A model generated the notes under the pieces. The model saw only the letters and a program-made list of their open reading frames with translations. It had not been told where the DNA came from and did no database searches. Positions 51,959-60,854 of a stretch of 64,000 nucleotides of DNA are shown one piece after another. The stretch lies in NCBI RefSeq assembly GCF_004358425.1, contig NZ_CP037948.1, positions 744,001 to 808,000 of the forward strand, in the 5' to 3' direction. Made by a program: the position numbers and the translations under genes. The DNA comes from Qipengyuania sediminis. Lineage in GTDB: Bacteria > Pseudomonadota > Alphaproteobacteria > Sphingomonadales > Sphingomonadaceae. Positions within the stretch are counted from its first letter, which is position 1, and every line of letters begins with the position of its first letter.

Positions 51959-53503
51959 ATGGCCCACATTCGCCATGCGCTGACCACGAAACGCGCCGAT
52001 GATTTCGCGGCCTGGTATCAGGAGGTGATCACCGCCGCCGACATGGCGGAAGAATCGGGCGTGCGCGGCTGCATGGTGATCAAGCCCTGGGGCTGGGGCA
52101 TATGGGAGCGGATGCAGCGCCTGCTCGACAACCGGATCAAGGCGACGGGCCACGACAACTGCTATTTCCCCCTCTTCATCCCCTTGAGCAATTTCGCGCG
52201 TGAGGCGGAGCATGTCGAAGGCTTCGCCAAGGAGATGGCGGTGGTCACGCACCACCGCCTGATCGCGGACGGGAAGGGCGGCCTTGCCCCGGATCCCGAC
52301 GCGAGGCTGGAAGAGCCGCTGGTCGTCCGCCCCACCAGCGAGACCATCATCGGCGATGCCATGGCGCGCTGGGTGCAGAGCTGGCGCGATCTGCCTCTTA
52401 GGCTCAATCAATGGGCCAATGTGGTGCGCTGGGAGATGCGCACGCGCATGTTCCTCAGGACCAGCGAGTTCCTGTGGCAGGAGGGCCATACCGCCCATTC
52501 CGACGCTGCCGAAGCCAAGGAGCATACGCTGCGAATGCTCGAGGTCTATCGTGCCTTCGCGGAAGAGGACCTGAGCCTTCCCGTCATCGCGGGAGAAAAG
52601 CCGGAGAACGAACGCTTCCCCGGTGCGGTGGAGACCTGGTCGATCGAGGCGATGATGCAGGACGGAAAGGCGCTTCAGGCCGGGACCAGCCACTACCTCG
52701 GCACCAATTTCGCCGAAGCGAGCGGCATCCGTTACCAAGACAAGGACGGCGGACAGCAGCTCGCGCATACGACCAGCTGGGGCGTTTCCACCCGCATGGT
52801 CGGGGGCGTCATCATGACCCATGGCGACGATGATGGCTTGCGCGTCCCGCCTAAGATTGCGCCCTGGCAGGTGGTGATCCTGCCGATGCTGCGCGAGGAC
52901 GAGGGCGATGCGGCGCTGATGGCATATTGTGAAGGGCTTCGCGCTGCGCTGGCGGGTCAGAGCGCGCTCGGCGAGCCGGTGCGCGTATTGCTCGACACAA
53001 AGCCCGGCAAGCCCGCGCAGAAGCGCTGGGACTGGGTCCGCAAGGGCGCGCCGGTGATCGTCGAGGTCGGCGGGCGCGACATGCAGAACGGTGTCGTCAG
53101 CCTGCTCCGCCGCGATGCGTTGTGGGATGCGGCGACGGGCAAACCTGCGTTCGAGACGCCGACACGCGAGATCGCGGGTCAGACCATTCCCGGCATTCTT
53201 GGCGACATGCATGCGGCGATGTTCGCGCAAGCGCAGGAACGGCGCGAGGCGAACATCACTCGCGGCGTGAGCGAATTCGCGGCGGTCGAGAAGCACTTCG
53301 CCAGCGATGCGAAATTCCCGGGCTGGGTCGAGGTGCAGTGGTCCAAGCCGACCGGCGCCGAGCTCGACAAGGTGGTCGAGCGCTTGAAGGCGCTCAAGCT
53401 GACGATCCGGAATGTGCCGAAAGCCTCTCCGGCGGCGGACGGCGCCTGCATCTTCACTGGCGCGCCCGCGACTGAGCGCGTGCTGCTGGCGAAGGCTTAT
53501 TGA
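51959..53503 (+). CDS. proS: prolyl-tRNA synthetase, eukaryote/archaea-like type
   Basis: 514 residues. Class II synthetase without the bacterial editing insertion, of the ProS type found in some alphaproteobacteria: RGCMVIKPWGWGIWERMQRLL, RPTSETIIGDAMARWVQSWRDLP, NVVRWEMRTRMFLRTSEFLWQEGHTAH, GTSHYLGTNFAEASGIRYQD and TTSWGVSTRMVGGVIMTHGDD. The C-terminal anticodon domain follows. The ATG at 51959 is favoured because GGATGGGAA lies upstream; an ATG at 51944 sits directly against AGG and lacks spacing. Confidence 0.94.
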   Translation: MAHIRHALTTKRADDFAAWYQEVITAADMAEESGVRGCMVIKPWGWGIWERMQRLLDNRIKATGHDNCYFPLFIPLSNFAREAEHVEGFAKEMAVVTHHRLIADGKGGLAPDPDARLEEPLVVRPTSETIIGDAMARWVQSWRDLPLRLNQWANVVRWEMRTRMFLRTSEFLWQEGHTAHSDAAEAKEHTLRMLEVYRAFAEEDLSLPVIAGEKPENERFPGAVETWSIEAMMQDGKALQAGTSHYLGTNFAEASGIRYQDKDGGQQLAHTTSWGVSTRMVGGVIMTHGDDDGLRVPPKIAPWQVVILPMLREDEGDAALMAYCEGLRAALAGQSALGEPVRVLLDTKPGKPAQKRWDWVRKGAPVIVEVGGRDMQNGVVSLLRRDALWDAATGKPAFETPTREIAGQTIPGILGDMHAAMFAQAQERREANITRGVSEFAAVEKHFASDAKFPGWVEVQWSKPTGAELDKVVERLKALKLTIRNVPKASPAADGACIFTGAPATERVLLAKAY

Positions 53504-53523
53504 CCTTCACATAACCGTTATTC

Positions 53524-53614
53524 CGTCGCCCCGGACCTGATCCGGGGTCCCGCTGATCTTCTTGCACCGCGCAGGAAGAAAAGCCTTGGCCCGGATCAAG
53601 TCCGGACCGACGAA
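53524..53614. repeat. inverted palindromic repeat, CCGGAC(C/T)TGATCCGGG family
   Basis: Arm 1 contains CCCCGGACCTGATCCGGGG (53529-53547), itself a palindrome, and arm 2 contains CCCGGATCAAGTCCGGACCG (53590-53609), its inverted partner. The outer ends CGTCG and CGACG also pair. This is a second repeat family, distinct from the TGTCGAAGG one, placed between proS and the M28 peptidase gene. Confidence 0.75.
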
Positions 53615-53653
53615 ACGGTTGTGTTGCGAGAGATCTCAAGCAAGAGTGCTGGC

Positions 53654-54973
53654 ATGAAAAAGCTGGTCGTAATCCTCGCCCTCTTCGCCACACCCCTCGC
53701 CGCGCAAGCCGCGCCCGAGGGGCAGGTCTCACAGGCCCGGATGAAGGCCGATGTCGAGCGGATGGTCGCCTTCGGCACCCGCCACACGCTGTCGAGCCAG
53801 ACCGATCCGGAGCGCGGGATCGGGGCGGCGGTCGATTGGGGGGCGAACCGCTTCCGCGCGGTCGGCAGGGATTGCCGCGGCTGCCTCACCGTCGTGCTGC
53901 CGGAGAAGATGGTGCAGGGCGACCGGATCCCGGCCCCGGTGCGCCTGCGCAACGCAATCGCGATCCAGCGCGGAACCGAGCGGCCGAACGAGGTCGTGAT
54001 CATCCAGGCGCATATCGACAGCCGCGTGTCCGACCCGCTCGACTTCACCAAGGACGCGCCGGGCGCAAACGACGATGCCTCGGGCAGTGCACTGGTGCTG
54101 GAAGCCGCGCGCATCCTGTCGCGTCGCAAATACCCCGTCACGATTGTCTATGCGCTGCTATCGGGCGAAGAGCAGGGGCTGTTCGGCGGGCGCCTGCTGG
54201 CGGAATACGCCGCGGCCCAAGGCTGGCAGGTCAAGGCCGTGCTCAACAACGACATCGTCGGCAACAGCTGCGGTTCGGACGGCAAGTGCGAGCCCGATGT
54301 CGTCCGCGTATTCAGCGAAGGTCCGCGCTTCGACCTTACCCAGGAGCTCCGCGCCGCGCAGCGCCGTAACGGGGGCGAGAACGACAGCCCGAGCCGTAAC
54401 CTCTCGCGCTTCGTGGCTGGGCTCGACGATGCCGCGTTCCAGGTCCGCCCGATCTGGCGCACCGACCGCATGGGGCGGGGTGGCGACCAGATTCCCTTCC
54501 TCGAGAGTGGCTATCCGGCGATCCGCTTCTCGGTGGGAATCGAGAACTACAACCATCAGCATCAGGACCTGCGCACCGAGAGCGGGATCGAATATGGCGA
54601 TACCATCGACAAGATGGACTTCGCCTATCTCGCCCGTGTGACGGCGCTCAACATCCGCACCGCCGACCGCCTCGCCCGCGCGCCCATGCCGCCGGCGCCG
54701 ACGATGAAGGGCGCGGTCAGCACCGATACCGTGCTCGAATGGCTGCCGGTTCCGGGTGCCGCCAGCTATGCGGTATGGCAGCGGCGGACGGATGAGGCCG
54801 ATTGGCCCGCCTCCCCGGTGGCGACGAGCGCCGCGACCGGAGTCAAGCTCGAGAGCGTGCGCGGTGACGACTGGATCTTCGGCGTCAGCGCCTGCACGTC
54901 CGATGGTGTTTGCAGTCCGGTCGCAAGCGCGGTGCCGGCCGGGCAGTTCGCGCCGGTTGCGGTGCCGAAGTAG
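53654..54973 (+). CDS. secreted M28 family metallopeptidase
   Basis: 439 residues with a signal peptide (LVVILALFATPLAAQA). Dizinc site residues are seen in IIQAHIDSR (His120, Asp122), GANDDASGSA (Asp140), SGEEQGLFGG (Glu172-Glu173), NNDIVGN and NHQHQDLR. This is an aminopeptidase-type fold that probably acts on peptides in the periplasm or outside. The last 90 residues look like a beta-rich fibronectin-III-like module (TVLEWLPVPGAASYAVWQRR). The ATG at 53654 is preferred over an upstream frame extension into the repeat. Confidence 0.9.
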   Translation: MKKLVVILALFATPLAAQAAPEGQVSQARMKADVERMVAFGTRHTLSSQTDPERGIGAAVDWGANRFRAVGRDCRGCLTVVLPEKMVQGDRIPAPVRLRNAIAIQRGTERPNEVVIIQAHIDSRVSDPLDFTKDAPGANDDASGSALVLEAARILSRRKYPVTIVYALLSGEEQGLFGGRLLAEYAAAQGWQVKAVLNNDIVGNSCGSDGKCEPDVVRVFSEGPRFDLTQELRAAQRRNGGENDSPSRNLSRFVAGLDDAAFQVRPIWRTDRMGRGGDQIPFLESGYPAIRFSVGIENYNHQHQDLRTESGIEYGDTIDKMDFAYLARVTALNIRTADRLARAPMPPAPTMKGAVSTDTVLEWLPVPGAASYAVWQRRTDEADWPASPVATSAATGVKLESVRGDDWIFGVSACTSDGVCSPVASAVPAGQFAPVAVPK

Positions 54974-54992
54974 CGCGCCCATATAAGCGGGC

Positions 54993-57284
54993 ATGCAAAA
55001 CAAGAAGTCCCGGGCGCCGCGGCGTCCGCAAACCGTGCAGGGGCTGCCCTCGCGCGAAGACATCCTGCAGTTCATTCAGACCGCCGACGGCCCCAGCGGC
55101 AAGCGCGAGATCGCGAAGGCCTTCGGGCTCAAGGGTAACGAAAAGATCGCACTGAAGTCGCTGCTCAAGGACATGGCGGAGGAGGGCCTGATCGACGGCA
55201 AGAAGACCGCCTATCACCGCATGGGGGGCCTTCCCAAGGTCACGGTGCTCAAGGTCGTGGCAATCGAGGACGGCGAGCCTGTCGCCGAGCCGGAAAGCTG
55301 GGAAGCGGAGGGTGAGAAGCCGCGTCTGCGCTTGATCGAGAAGAAGAGCCAGGCGGCTCTGAAACGCGGCGACCGCGTGCTGGCGCGCACCGAGCAGACG
55401 GACAAGGGCTGGCGCGCCCACCCGATGAAAAAGCTGCCGGCGCGGAGCGAAGGGCTGATGGGGGTGGTGGAGCTCGACGGCGCGGGCAAGCCCTGGCTCG
55501 CGCCCGTCGACAAGCGCGTTCGCCAGTCCGCGCCCATCGCCGATCTGGGCGAAGCGAAGCCGGGCGAACTGGTGCTGGCCGAGCGCGTCGGCAAGTCCGA
55601 GCGCAGCGGGGTCAAAGTGGTCGAAGTCATCGGCGACCCGCTGGCCCCGGGCGCCTTCAGCCTGATCGCCATCGCCAAGTACGGCATCCCGCACATTTTC
55701 CCCGACGAAGCCATTGCCGAGGCGAACCGCGCGGTCGATCTGCCGCTGTCGGCCGAGCATCGCGAAGACCTGCGCCATTTGCCGATCGTCGCCATCGACC
55801 CCGCCGATGCGCGCGATCACGACGATGCGATATGGGCGGAACCCAATGGCGAGGGCGGCTACCGCGCTGTCGTCGCGATCGCCGATGTCAGCGCTTATGT
55901 CCGCCCTGGCGGAGCGCTCGACAAGGAGGCCAGGAAGCGGGGCAATTCGGTCTATTTTCCTGACCGCGTCGTGCCGATGCTGCCTGAAGTGCTCTCTGCC
56001 GACGTATGCAGCCTCGTCGAAGGCGAGGATCGCGCGGCCATGGCCTGTCATCTGACAATCTCGCCCGAGGGTAAGGTTACCGGGTGGCGCTTCACCCGCG
56101 CCCTCGTCCGCATCGCGCACAATATCGCCTATGAGGACGCGCAGGCGGCCGTCGATGGCGGCTCCCCGCCGGACCACCTCGCCAATCTCTGGGGCGCGTG
56201 GAAGCTGCTCTTCGCCGCGCGAACGGCGCGCGATCCGCTCGATCTGGAGCTGCCCGAACGGCAGGTTCGCCTGAACGACGAGGGGCGGATCGAGGAGATC
56301 AAACTTCGCGAGCGGCTCGACGCGCACCGGGTTGTCGAGGATTTCATGATCGCTGCCAATGTCGCGGCGGCAAAGGCACTGGAGGCGAAGACCGCGCCGG
56401 TGGTCTATCGCATCCACGAAAGCCCGAGCCGCGAAAAGCTCGTCAATCTGCGCGAATATCTGCGAACGCAGGGCCGCAACCTTGCGCTGGGGCAGGTGGT
56501 GACCCCGGGCTTGTTCAACCGGATGCTCAAGGACATCGCCGACGACGCCGAGCGAGAGCTGGTGATGGAAGCGGTGCTGCGGAGCCAGATGCAGGCCTTT
56601 TACGGGCCTCAGAACGCGGGGCACTTCGGCCTCGCCCTCGGCAGCTATGCCCATTTCACCTCGCCGATCCGCCGCTATTCGGACCTTTTGGTCCACCGCG
56701 CGCTGGTGGACGCTTACAGGCTCGAACAGCCCGCGCCGCCAAAGAAGCTCGGGCTGCCGGATAGGACCGGGCTGGCCGAGCGCGACCGCGAGAACCTGTC
56801 GCAGATCACCGACGCGATCAGCCAGACCGAGCGGCGCGCGATGGAAGCCGAGCGCGATACCATCGACCGCTATGTTGCGGCGTTCCTATCCGAGCGGGTG
56901 GGCGAAACCTTTTCCGCACGGATCACCGGGGTCCAGAGCTTCGGCTTCTTCGCCACTATCCTGGGGCTGGGCGGCGACGGGCTGGTGCCGGTCAGCACTC
57001 TCGGCCGCGAGCACTTCCGCTACGACGAGGCGGCGCAAATGCTGGTGGGCGCAGACAGCGGGACGCGTTACGCCAGCGGCGACCGGCTCGTGCTGAAGCT
57101 TGCCGAAGCCAATCCACTCACCGGCGCGCTCAAGTTCGAGGTGCCGGGCAGCGAGGGCGGGGTCGAACGCCGCGGTTTCAGCCCCCCGCCGCGTGAGAAG
57201 ACCGCGCCGCGCCAGAGCCGTCAACAAGGCAAGCGCGGCCGCCCGGGCAATATCCGGCACCAGGGGCGGGATAGGGGACGGTAG
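54993..57284 (+). CDS. rnr: ribonuclease R
   Basis: 763 residues. RNB-type 3'-5' exoribonuclease that degrades structured RNA. An N-terminal winged helix and cold-shock region precede the RNB catalytic core with AIDPADARDHDDAIWAE (metal aspartates), IADVSAYVRPG, YFPDRVVPMLPE and HFTSPIRRYSDLLVHRAL. A C-terminal S1 domain (FSARITGVQSFGFFATI) and a basic, glutamine/arginine-rich tail end the protein. The ATG at 54993 is 19 bases after the peptidase stop. Confidence 0.95.
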   Translation: MQNKKSRAPRRPQTVQGLPSREDILQFIQTADGPSGKREIAKAFGLKGNEKIALKSLLKDMAEEGLIDGKKTAYHRMGGLPKVTVLKVVAIEDGEPVAEPESWEAEGEKPRLRLIEKKSQAALKRGDRVLARTEQTDKGWRAHPMKKLPARSEGLMGVVELDGAGKPWLAPVDKRVRQSAPIADLGEAKPGELVLAERVGKSERSGVKVVEVIGDPLAPGAFSLIAIAKYGIPHIFPDEAIAEANRAVDLPLSAEHREDLRHLPIVAIDPADARDHDDAIWAEPNGEGGYRAVVAIADVSAYVRPGGALDKEARKRGNSVYFPDRVVPMLPEVLSADVCSLVEGEDRAAMACHLTISPEGKVTGWRFTRALVRIAHNIAYEDAQAAVDGGSPPDHLANLWGAWKLLFAARTARDPLDLELPERQVRLNDEGRIEEIKLRERLDAHRVVEDFMIAANVAAAKALEAKTAPVVYRIHESPSREKLVNLREYLRTQGRNLALGQVVTPGLFNRMLKDIADDAERELVMEAVLRSQMQAFYGPQNAGHFGLALGSYAHFTSPIRRYSDLLVHRALVDAYRLEQPAPPKKLGLPDRTGLAERDRENLSQITDAISQTERRAMEAERDTIDRYVAAFLSERVGETFSARITGVQSFGFFATILGLGGDGLVPVSTLGREHFRYDEAAQMLVGADSGTRYASGDRLVLKLAEANPLTGALKFEVPGSEGGVERRGFSPPPREKTAPRQSRQQGKRGRPGNIRHQGRDRGR

Positions 57285-57312
57285 GTTCGCTTACCATCGC
57301 CTGCCTGTCTTC

Positions 57313-57385
57313 GTCATTGCGAGCCACCAGAGGGGGCGCGGCAATCCAGGGCGGGGCCGGATTGCTTCGCTTCGCTCGCAATGAC
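57313..57385. repeat. inverted palindromic repeat, GTCATTGCGAGC family
   Basis: GTCATTGCGAGC (57313-57324) and GCTCGCAATGAC (57374-57385) are perfect complements; inside them GCAATCC (57341-57347) pairs with GGATTGC (57359-57365). The two-tier hairpin lies between convergent rnr and the universal stress gene. This is a third repeat family in the window, of the kind that is widespread in alphaproteobacterial genomes, and may act as a bidirectional terminator. Confidence 0.8.
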
Positions 57386-57411
57386 CAATTGAGGAATGTT
57401 TGGAAAGGACG

Positions 57412-57876
57412 CTAGACCCCCCGGGCCGCGATCGCGTCGACCTGTGCGTCCGAAAGGCTGCCCGGAATGATATAGACCGGGCAGGGCAGCGAACCGGCCT
57501 CGTGCGCGAAGTGCGTGACCAGCGGGCCCGGCCCGCCGCTCGGCGCAGCGCCCAGGACCAGCGCGGCGATATCGGGATTTGCCTCCAGATAGTCGGCGAT
57601 CACGTCCTTGCCACCGCCCGCGCGAACGGCGATCACGGGCATCCGCCCGCTCTCGGCGAAGATTGTGCCCGCCGCGCTCTGCGCCAGCTCCTCGGCGCGC
57701 TCAGCCGCCTCCTGCTCGATCGTCGCCTGCACTGCGCCGAAGGCGCTGAAGCTCTGCCGCGGGATCAGCGCCAGGATATGGACGCTGCCGCCCGTCTGAT
57801 GCGCCCGCACGCTGGCGAAGCGCAGCGCGGTCTTCGCCTCTTCGGTCTCGTCCATCACCACCAGATAGATGCGCAT
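57412..57876 (-). CDS. universal stress protein (UspA family)
   Basis: 154 residues forming one UspA fold. It starts [21 protein letters not shown] and has [20 protein letters not shown]. The nucleotide-loop region reads [21 protein letters not shown] and the final strand PCPVYIIPG. The G-2x-G-9x-G(S/T) type ATP-binding motif is only partly conserved, so binding is uncertain. It is the sole minus-strand gene here, divergent from pdhC and convergent with rnr. Confidence 0.85.
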   Translation of the reverse strand: MRIYLVVMDETEEAKTALRFASVRAHQTGGSVHILALIPRQSFSAFGAVQATIEQEAAERAEELAQSAAGTIFAESGRMPVIAVRAGGGKDVIADYLEANPDIAALVLGAAPSGGPGPLVTHFAHEAGSLPCPVYIIPGSLSDAQVDAIAARGV

Positions 57877-57954
57877 GCGCGCATGGTATCGGCGAAGCGC
57901 GGCGCGGCTGCAAGAAACTTGCTTGGGCCGCCCGTTTTGGTCCAGAGCCTGCCC

Positions 57955-59295
57955 ATGCCGACCCCGATCAAGATGCCCGCCCTGTCGCCCACCATGGAGG
58001 AGGGGACGCTCGCGCGCTGGCTGGTGAAGGAAGGCGATCAGGTCAGGGCCGGCGATATCATGGCCGAGATCGAGACCGACAAGGCGACCATGGAGTTCGA
58101 AGCGGTTGACGAAGGCACCATCGCGAAGATCGAGGTGGCCGAAGGTACCGAAAGCGTGAAGGTCGGCACCGTGATCGCCATGCTGGCGGGAGAGGGGGAG
58201 GAGGCCTCCCCGCGCGCGCCTGCAGCGCAGGAGGACAAGGGCACCGCGCTGACGGGCGTAGTGGAGCCGATCGAAGCGGGCGAAGAAGCGGCGCCGGCAC
58301 GAACCCCCACCCTTGCTGATCCTGAACCTGTCGAAGGACCGAGCGCAACCGCCGCGCCGGGTGCTTCGACAGGCTCGGCACGAGCGGACGCGGGGAGCGG
58401 AAGCAGGATCATCGCCTCACCCCTCGCGAAGCGGATCGCGGCCAACAAGGGCATCGACCTCGCGGGCGTGACCGGCAGCGGGCCCAACGGACGGATCGTA
58501 AAGGCAGACGTCGCGTCCGCACAACCCCGCACCGCCCCGGCTCGTCCTGAGCCTGTCGAAGGACCGCGCACGACGCCCGGCCTTCAGGCAACCCCCGACT
58601 TCGGCATCCCCTACACCACGGAGAAGCTCGGCAATGTCCGCAAGGTCATCGCCCGCCGGCTGACCGAAGCGAAGCAGACCATCCCGCATATCTATCTGAC
58701 GCTCGACATTCGCCTCGATGCGCTCCTGAAACTTCGCGCCGAACTCAACGCCGCTCTCGAACCCGACGGCATCAAGCTCTCGGTCAACGACCTCCTCATC
58801 AAGGCCCTGGCGAAGGCGCTGCTGCGCGTCCCCGCTTGCAACGTCAGCTTCGCGGGCGAGGAGCTGCGTCGGTACGAGCGCGCCGACATCTCGGTCGCGG
58901 TCGCGGCGCCGAGCGGTCTCATCACGCCCATAATCGTCGATGCCGGGACCAAGGGCGTCGCGCAGATTTCCACCGAAATGAAGGCGCTCGCCGCCAAGGC
59001 GCGGGAAGGCAAGTTGCAGCCGCACGAATACCAGGGAGGCACCGCTTCGCTCAGCAATCTCGGCATGTACGGGATCAAGCAGTTCGATGCCGTCATCAAC
59101 CCGCCCCAGGCGATGATTCTGGCCGTGGGCGCTGGCGAGAAGCGGCCGTTCGTGGTGGACGACGCGCTAACCGTCGCCACAGTCATGAGCGCCACCGGAA
59201 GCTTCGACCACCGCGCCATCGATGGAGCCGATGGAGCCGCCCTGATGCAAGCGTTCAAGTCGCTCGTCGAAGCGCCGCTTGGCCTTCTCACCTAG
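57955..59295 (+). CDS. pdhC: pyruvate dehydrogenase E2, dihydrolipoamide acetyltransferase
   Basis: 446 residues. It transfers acetyl groups to CoA in the pyruvate dehydrogenase core. One N-terminal lipoyl domain ([10 protein letters not shown], Lys43), a peripheral-subunit-binding domain (about 151-187, [28 protein letters not shown]) and a catalytic domain (215-446, with [12 protein letters not shown]). The linkers contain PEPVEG at 123-128 and again at 198-203, plus [10 protein letters not shown], all encoded by palindromic-repeat arms. E1 genes are not in the window; E3 (lpd) is 1.6 kb downstream. Confidence 0.95.
   Translation: MPTPIKMPALSPTMEEGTLARWLVKEGDQVRAGDIMAEIETDKATMEFEAVDEGTIAKIEVAEGTESVKVGTVIAMLAGEGEEASPRAPAAQEDKGTALTGVVEPIEAGEEAAPARTPTLADPEPVEGPSATAAPGASTGSARADAGSGSRIIASPLAKRIAANKGIDLAGVTGSGPNGRIVKADVASAQPRTAPARPEPVEGPRTTPGLQATPDFGIPYTTEKLGNVRKVIARRLTEAKQTIPHIYLTLDIRLDALLKLRAELNAALEPDGIKLSVNDLLIKALAKALLRVPACNVSFAGEELRRYERADISVAVAAPSGLITPIIVDAGTKGVAQISTEMKALAAKAREGKLQPHEYQGGTASLSNLGMYGIKQFDAVINPPQAMILAVGAGEKRPFVVDDALTVATVMSATGSFDHRAIDGADGAALMQAFKSLVEAPLGLLT
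58316..58387. repeat. REP-like repeat pair inside the pdhC coding sequence
   Basis: Arm CCTGAACCTGTCGAAGGACC (from 58321) and inverted arm TGCTTCGACAGGCTCGGCAC (from 58363) match the intergenic elements at 7896, 32576 and 43723. Here they are read in frame as part of the linker after the lipoyl domain, with no frame disruption. Confidence 0.8.
58541..58567. repeat. single REP-like arm inside the pdhC coding sequence
   Basis: CTCGTCCTGAGCCTGTCGAA (58541-58560) followed by GGACCGC repeats one arm of the same family. It encodes RPEPVEGPR in the linker between the subunit-binding and catalytic domains. No facing arm is found next to it. Confidence 0.75.
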
Positions 59296-59527
59296 CCACG
59301 GGCGAGCCCGACCGCCACGTTTAAGCTAAAGTGCCAAGTGTGGCAAAGTGGCAACAACTGCTTCTAACTGCTTGAAGCGCTTAACTTATTTTCTGAAGAC
59401 AGCGGCGCCGGGCCTTCAAGGCCGCGCTTGGATTCAGGCTGGGTCTACCTGCTCGGCTGGAACCGGCGCGGGGGCAACCTACTTAGGCCCCCGTCCAACG
59501 CGACAACGAAAAAGGGAAAACCTGATT

Positions 59528-60094
59528 ATGCGTTTCAAGCTCCCCCTCCTCGCCGCCGGCGCCTCGCTCGCCGCGCTGGCCGCGCCTGCCTACGCGCAGG
59601 ACGTTCCTGCCGCCCAGTTCTACATCGGCCCCTCGGCCGGCTATCACGACCTCGGCGTCAACGACGAAGACCTCGATGACGAGGACCTCGACGGCTTCGA
59701 CATCAATGATGGCGGCTTCGTCGGCGGCATCGTTGCCGGGGTCGACGTGCCGGTCGGCCAGTCGGCCTTTGTCGGCGTCGAAGGCAACTTCCACGTCGGC
59801 ACCGATGCGATCGACAGCGAATATGGCGTCGCTGCGCGACTGGGCGCCAATGTCGGCAATGGCAAGGTGTTCGTGAAGGCCGGTTACCAGTGGGTCGACC
59901 TCGACCTCGCCAATCTGACCGGCATCGACGGGATCGAGGATATCGACGGTCTCGAGCTCGAAGACACGATCGACGATTTCGTGGTCGGTGTGGGCGGCGA
60001 GTTCGGCCTTGGCGGTGCGCGCCTGCGCGTCGGCGTGGACACCGTGTCCTTCGACACCATCCGTCCGAACGCGGCGATCCTGTTCGCGTTCTGA
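59528..60094 (+). CDS. outer-membrane beta-barrel (porin/OmpA-like) protein
   Basis: 188 residues. A cleaved signal peptide (LAAGASLAALAAPAYAQ) is followed by alternating strands such as FYIGPSAGYHDLGV, FVGVEGNFHVG, VAARLGANVGN and VFVKAGYQWVDL, and the chain ends in phenylalanine (NAAILFAF), the usual barrel-assembly signal. The size suggests an eight-stranded barrel. A very acidic loop, NDEDLDDEDLDGFDIND, follows the first strand. Function unknown; similar small barrels are labelled opacity or porin family. A strong terminator follows the stop. Confidence 0.82.
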   Translation: MRFKLPLLAAGASLAALAAPAYAQDVPAAQFYIGPSAGYHDLGVNDEDLDDEDLDGFDINDGGFVGGIVAGVDVPVGQSAFVGVEGNFHVGTDAIDSEYGVAARLGANVGNGKVFVKAGYQWVDLDLANLTGIDGIEDIDGLELEDTIDDFVVGVGGEFGLGGARLRVGVDTVSFDTIRPNAAILFAF

Positions 60095-60121
60095 TAGATC
60101 GATCACGACAGACCAAGGAAT

Positions 60122-60150
60122 GGGGGCGGAGCGATCCGCCCCCTTTTTTT
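60122..60150 (+). terminator. Rho-independent terminator after the beta-barrel gene
   Basis: GGGGGCGGA (60122-60130) and TCCGCCCCC (60135-60143) form a perfect nine-pair stem with a GCGA loop, followed directly by seven T residues. It lies 28 bases after the stop at 60094 and ends a well-expressed-looking single-gene transcript. Confidence 0.92.
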
Positions 60151-60223
60151 CGTTTCTTTTCGTTTCGAGCGGAAGGCGCACCCCGGCTTGCTCGCGGTGC
60201 GGCGGCCCTCTAGGCCACGCGCA

Positions 60224-60625
60224 ATGCAGCGCGATCCCCTCATCCGCGTCACTGCCATGCCGGCAGACACCAACCCCTACGGCGGCGTTTTTGGGGGATG
60301 GCTGATGAGCCAGATGGCCCTTGGTGCGGGGGCGCTGGCGAGCCGGGTGGGGCAGGGCAAGGCTGTGGTGGTCAGCGCCAGCGACTTCGCGTTTCCCGGC
60401 GCGATGGCGGTGGGGGACGAGCTCAGCGTCTATTGCGACGTCGCCGCCACCGGCACCACCTCGATGACCGTTGCTGTCGAGGCGATCGCCCGCGTCCGAA
60501 ACGGCGAGGCGACCACGCGGGTCGCCGAAGGCACCTTCAAATTCGTGCTCTTGGATGCGGACGACCGGCCGCGCCCGGTGCGCGAAGCAACGCTCTCGCG
60601 TCAGCGCGAGAACGACAACGGGTAG
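60224..60625 (+). CDS. acyl-CoA thioesterase, hotdog fold (YciA-like)
   Basis: 133 residues. It has the YciA/Acot hotdog pattern: MPADTNPYGGVFGGWLMSQMALGAG with the catalytic Asp and the GGW segment, VVVSASDFAFPGAMAVGDELSVYC and TRVAEGTFKFVLLD. It hydrolyses acyl-CoA, substrate range unknown. No close functional partner is adjacent apart from lpd, 229 bases downstream. The ATG at 60224 is chosen; the frame upstream is open but not family-like. Confidence 0.87.
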   Translation: MQRDPLIRVTAMPADTNPYGGVFGGWLMSQMALGAGALASRVGQGKAVVVSASDFAFPGAMAVGDELSVYCDVAATGTTSMTVAVEAIARVRNGEATTRVAEGTFKFVLLDADDRPRPVREATLSRQRENDNG

Positions 60626-60854
60626 ACCGGCAAGCTAAACCGTTTTCCTACAGCACTCGGTTTGTGCCATGCGCATGCAATGATCGCTGCCCAGTCCCTC
60701 CCAGCCGTCCGCCCGCTTTCGCCTGACGGATCGCTGAGTGCCGCCCCGTCGACGATAAGTGCGGTCAGCCCGCGCGAGCCGAGAAGTTTCGGCCTTGAAC
60801 CGTGTAACACCCGGTCCATGTCTGCGATCTGCCGGATGGGAGGAAGGACCAATC

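Noticed and set aside
54885..56696. Minus-strand open frame of about 600 codons
   Set aside because: Antisense to ribonuclease R and the end of the M28 peptidase, both clear genes.
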